This document shows, in pieces, positions 61,494 through 64,000 of a stretch of 64,000 nucleotides of DNA. Position 1 is the stretch's first letter. Each line of letters starts with the position of its first letter. Position numbers and translations under genes: made by a program. The stretch covers positions 1-64,000 of the forward strand of contig CAVZDW010000002.1 in assembly GCA_963774155.1 (NCBI GenBank), read 5' to 3'. This DNA comes from DASSUW01 sp963774155 (lineage in GTDB: Bacteria; Actinomycetota; Thermoleophilia; Solirubrobacterales; Solirubrobacteraceae). The notes beneath the pieces are model-generated. The model had not been told where the DNA came from. It searched no databases and worked only from the letters and a program-made list of their open reading frames with translations.

Positions 61494-62874
61494 CGCCGTC
61501 CGCACGCCGGCGCTCGTCTGCGGCTCCGAGCGGATCGGCCGCGACGAGCTCTGGGAGCGCGTCGGGCGCCTGGCGAGCGGGCTCGCGGCGCGCGGGCTCG
61601 GCCCGGGAGACGCGGTGGCGCTGGTGCTCCCGAACGGACTCGCCTTCGTGACCGGCTTCCTGGCCGTCGCCCAGCTGCGCGGCGTCGTCGTGCCGCTGAA
61701 TCCCCAGTACAAGCGCCCCGAGCTGGCCTTCTACCTGCGCGACAGCGGCGTGCGCGCGGTCCTCACCGACGCGGCGGGCGCACGCCTCTGCGGGGATCTC
61801 GACGTGCCGGTCATCGCGGACGCGGACCGGCTGATCGCCTCCCACCCCGAGCTCGCGCCGGTGCCGGGCGCCGCGGACGAGACGCTGCTGCGCGCCTACT
61901 CGTCCGGCTCGACCGGCCGGCCCAAGTGCGTCTCTCGCACCACCGGCCAGCTCCGCTGGGAGGCGGAGAGCGTCGTCGCCGCGATGCAGCTCACCGAGGC
62001 CGACACCATCTTCTGCTCGATCCCGATGTTCCACGCGTACGGACTCGGCTGCTGCATGCTGGCCGCCATCCGCAGCGGAGCCGGCCTCGTGATCGCCGAC
62101 CCGGGCCTGCCGCTCGCCCTCGCGCGCGAGCACACGCTGGAGGTGCTCGAGCGCGAGCACGTGACCGTGCTGCCGGCGGTCCCGTTCGCGCTCCGCGTGC
62201 TGGCGGAGAGCGGCGGCGACGCCGACCTCGGCGCGCTGCGGCTGTGCTTCTCGGCGGGCAATGCGCTCCCGCGCTCCACGTTCGACGCCTTCGACCGCGC
62301 GTTCGGCATCCCGATCCGGCAGCTCTACGGCCTCACCGAGACCGGAGCGGTGACGATCAACCTCGACGAGGACCCGTGGGCGACGGCGGCGTCGGTCGGC
62401 CGCCCGATGGCCGGGATCGACGTCGACGTGCTCGACGTGGCGGGCGACTCGATGGAGGCCGGCCACATCGGGGAGATCGCCCTCTCGAGCCCGGCGATGA
62501 CGCGGCGCCACGGCGCGCGCCTCCTCACCGGCGACCGCGGGCGGCTCGACGAGGCGGGACGGCTGGTCATCACGGGGCGGCGCAAGCTGCTGATCGACGT
62601 CAGCGGCGACAAGGTCGACCCGATCGAGGTCGAGGACGTGCTGGCCGTGCATCCGAAGGTCCGCGAGGTCGTCGTCGTGGGCGTGCCCAGCAGCATCGAG
62701 GGCGAGGAGCTGATCAAGGCCGTGGTCGTCGGCGAGGCGGCGTGCGGCGAGCGCGAGCTGATCCGGTTCTGCCGCGAGCGGCTGGCGAACTACAAGGTGC
62801 CGCACATGGTCGAGTTCCGCGAGGAGATCCCGCGCAGCTCGCTGGGGAAGGTGCTCCGCAAGTACCTCGTCTGA
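61474..62874 (+). CDS. adenylate-forming acyl-CoA/acyl-ACP ligase
   Basis: A 466-residue ANL enzyme from GTG 61474, inside the pabAB end. Motifs: YSSGSTGRPKCVSRT (P-loop), YGLTETGAVTINL (A5), LLTGDRGRLDEAG (A7), GRRKLLIDVSGDKVDP and the catalytic Lys in SSLGKVLRKYL. At 466 residues it is on the short side. The next gene is an acyl carrier protein 12 bp away, so it may load the carrier instead of CoA. It is clearly paralogous to the ligase at 63144 (for example, IPMFHAYGLGCC against IPLFHTYGMGCC). Confidence 0.88.
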   Translation: MLAPTPSAVRTPALVCGSERIGRDELWERVGRLASGLAARGLGPGDAVALVLPNGLAFVTGFLAVAQLRGVVVPLNPQYKRPELAFYLRDSGVRAVLTDAAGARLCGDLDVPVIADADRLIASHPELAPVPGAADETLLRAYSSGSTGRPKCVSRTTGQLRWEAESVVAAMQLTEADTIFCSIPMFHAYGLGCCMLAAIRSGAGLVIADPGLPLALAREHTLEVLEREHVTVLPAVPFALRVLAESGGDADLGALRLCFSAGNALPRSTFDAFDRAFGIPIRQLYGLTETGAVTINLDEDPWATAASVGRPMAGIDVDVLDVAGDSMEAGHIGEIALSSPAMTRRHGARLLTGDRGRLDEAGRLVITGRRKLLIDVSGDKVDPIEVEDVLAVHPKVREVVVVGVPSSIEGEELIKAVVVGEAACGERELIRFCRERLANYKVPHMVEFREEIPRSSLGKVLRKYLV

Positions 62875-62886
62875 GGAGGAAGACGA

Positions 62887-63147
62887 ATGAGCGTGACAGC
62901 CGAGCTTGAGACCTTCATCGTCGACGAGATCGCGCTCGGGCGCGGGGTGCGGACGATCGCCGCCGACGAGGACCTCCTGGCCCGTGGGCTGATCGACTCG
63001 CTCGGGGTCTCCCAGCTCGTCGCCTTCCTGGAGGACCGGTTCGGGGTCCACGTGTCCGACGAGGATCTGACGCCGGAGAACTTCCAGAGCCTCGTCCACA
63101 TGGAGGCGTTCGTCGCCCGCAAGCGCGCGACGGCGGCCGCCCCGTGA
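62887..63147 (+). CDS. acyl carrier protein
   Basis: An 86-residue carrier protein with the 4'-phosphopantetheine attachment site at Ser38 in LLARGLIDSLGVSQLVAFLE. Helices ELETFIVDEIALG and DRFGVHVSDEDLTPENFQS are as in ACPs. GAGGAAGACG precedes the ATG. It lies between two paralogous ligases, and its stop overlaps the second ligase GTG (GTGA). It is a dedicated carrier, not the housekeeping ACP, judging by context. Confidence 0.92.
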   Translation: MSVTAELETFIVDEIALGRGVRTIAADEDLLARGLIDSLGVSQLVAFLEDRFGVHVSDEDLTPENFQSLVHMEAFVARKRATAAAP

Positions 63148-64000
63148 TCGACTTCCTGTACGCCAACGCCGAAGCGCGTCCCGCCCACGACGCGCTCGTG
63201 CACGGCGACCGGCGCATCACCCACGAGCAGCTGCTCGACCGGGTCGAGCGGATGGCCGGCGCGCTCGCGGCGAGCGGGGTCCGGCCCGGCGACGCGGTGG
63301 CCCTGCTCCTGCCCAACGGCCCGGCCTTCGTGACCGCCTTCTTCGCGATCACCGGCCTCGGGGCGGTGGTCGTGCCGCTCAACCCGCAGTTCCAGCCCGC
63401 CGAGCGCGACTTCTGCATGCGCGCCTGCGGCGTGGGCCTCGCGCTCGCGGACGAGCACGAGGTGGAGCGGCTGATCCTGGCCCACCCGGCTCGACGGCTG
63501 GCGCCGCGTGGCGCCGACGACCCATTCGTCTACCAGTTCTCGTCCGGCTCCACCGGCCGTCCCAAGCGCCTGGCGCGCACGCACGACCAGCTCCTCGCCG
63601 AGGCCCACAGCTACGCCTTCCTCGGCCCCGACGACCGGATCTTCGGCGCCATCCCGCTCTTCCACACGTACGGGATGGGCTGCTGCGTGGTCGCGGCCGC
63701 TCGCTCCGGGGCGACGCTCGTCCTCCTCGACGAGCCGCATCCGTTCGTGCTGCGCCGCCAGCGTGCGCTCGAGCTGCTCGAGGCGGAGGACATCACCGTC
63801 TTCCCGGGCGTCCCCTTCTCCTTCACCCATCTCGCCGAGACCCCCATGGACGCCGACCTCTCGCGGCTGCGCCTGTGCTTCTCGGCCGGCACGGCGCTGC
63901 CCGCGAGCACGTTCGATGCGTTCCTCGGGCGCTTCGGCGTCCCCGTGCGGCAGCTCTACGGCTGCACCGAGGCCGGGACCCTCACCGCGAACCTCGACGA
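63144..64000 (+). CDS. adenylate-forming ligase, cut by window end
   Basis: The N-terminal 285 residues from GTG 63144 are visible. HGDRRITHEQLLDRVERMAG, LNPQFQPAERDF, FSSGSTGRPKRLARTH (P-loop), IPLFHTYGMGCCVVAAARSG, RLCFSAGTALPASTFDAFLG and YGCTEAGTLTANLDE (A5) are all collinear with the upstream ligase at 61474. The pair flank the ACP and probably arose by duplication. The two may activate different acids or transfer to different carriers. The catalytic C-terminal domain is outside the window. Confidence 0.88.
   Translation, partial: MIDFLYANAEARPAHDALVHGDRRITHEQLLDRVERMAGALAASGVRPGDAVALLLPNGPAFVTAFFAITGLGAVVVPLNPQFQPAERDFCMRACGVGLALADEHEVERLILAHPARRLAPRGADDPFVYQFSSGSTGRPKRLARTHDQLLAEAHSYAFLGPDDRIFGAIPLFHTYGMGCCVVAAARSGATLVLLDEPHPFVLRRQRALELLEAEDITVFPGVPFSFTHLAETPMDADLSRLRLCFSAGTALPASTFDAFLGRFGVPVRQLYGCTEAGTLTANLD

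Overview
This is a GC-rich (about 70% or more by eye) actinobacterial chromosome segment. Actinobacterial traits include two BTAD/SARP-type regulators, a PknB-like kinase with an FHA partner, GTG starts and many 4-bp ATGA/GTGA overlaps. Several small proteins resemble families I associate with Thermoleophilia/Solirubrobacterales; that placement is from memory and is inference. About fifty protein genes look real, with five intact tRNAs and no rRNA operon or CRISPR.

Layout. 0-8.6 kb is metabolic: a cut-off alpha/beta hydrolase, an FAD D-lactate-type dehydrogenase, and on the minus strand a PucR-type regulator followed by a tight cassette of amino-acid dehydrogenase, acyl-CoA ligase and a D-2-hydroxyacid dehydrogenase fused in frame to a PHA synthase. 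8.8-21.5 kb is accessory: a tRNA(CAT) remnant, a patch of gene fragments, a broken IS110 transposase, a large AfsR-like regulator, a recombinase fragment, an arsenic cluster (arsM, arsR, arsC), and a 2.5-kb element bounded by a 94-98-bp repeat of the tRNA-Pro 3' half. 21.6-34.6 kb is mixed housekeeping: SDR, FHA regulator and kinase, MFS/TetR pair, four of the tRNAs within or at the edge of this stretch, ferritin-like protein, inositol-phosphatase-like enzyme, amidase, epimerase, and a HicB-like membrane protein.

34.7-54.3 kb is an exopolysaccharide/capsule locus: a PAS-BTAD regulator, chain-length protein, priming glycosyltransferase, glycosyltransferases, polymerase, flippase, nucleotide-sugar enzymes, two FemAB-like acyltransferases, a PLP aminotransferase, a beta-helix protein, a deacetylase and two exported proteins. 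54.3-59.3 kb holds acyl-CoA carboxylase beta subunit, membrane proteins, a DUF2231-Rieske protein and an enoyl-CoA hydratase. 59.3-64 kb begins what looks like a biosynthetic cluster: fused aminodeoxychorismate synthase, two paralogous adenylate-forming ligases and an acyl carrier protein, cut by the window end.

Caution: many reading frames are broken by single-base shifts. Almost all have the polarity of one extra base, often in a G, C or T run, and they occur in ordinary genes as well as mobile ones. Consensus sequencing errors are a likely cause, so broken genes here should not be taken as real pseudogenes without checking.
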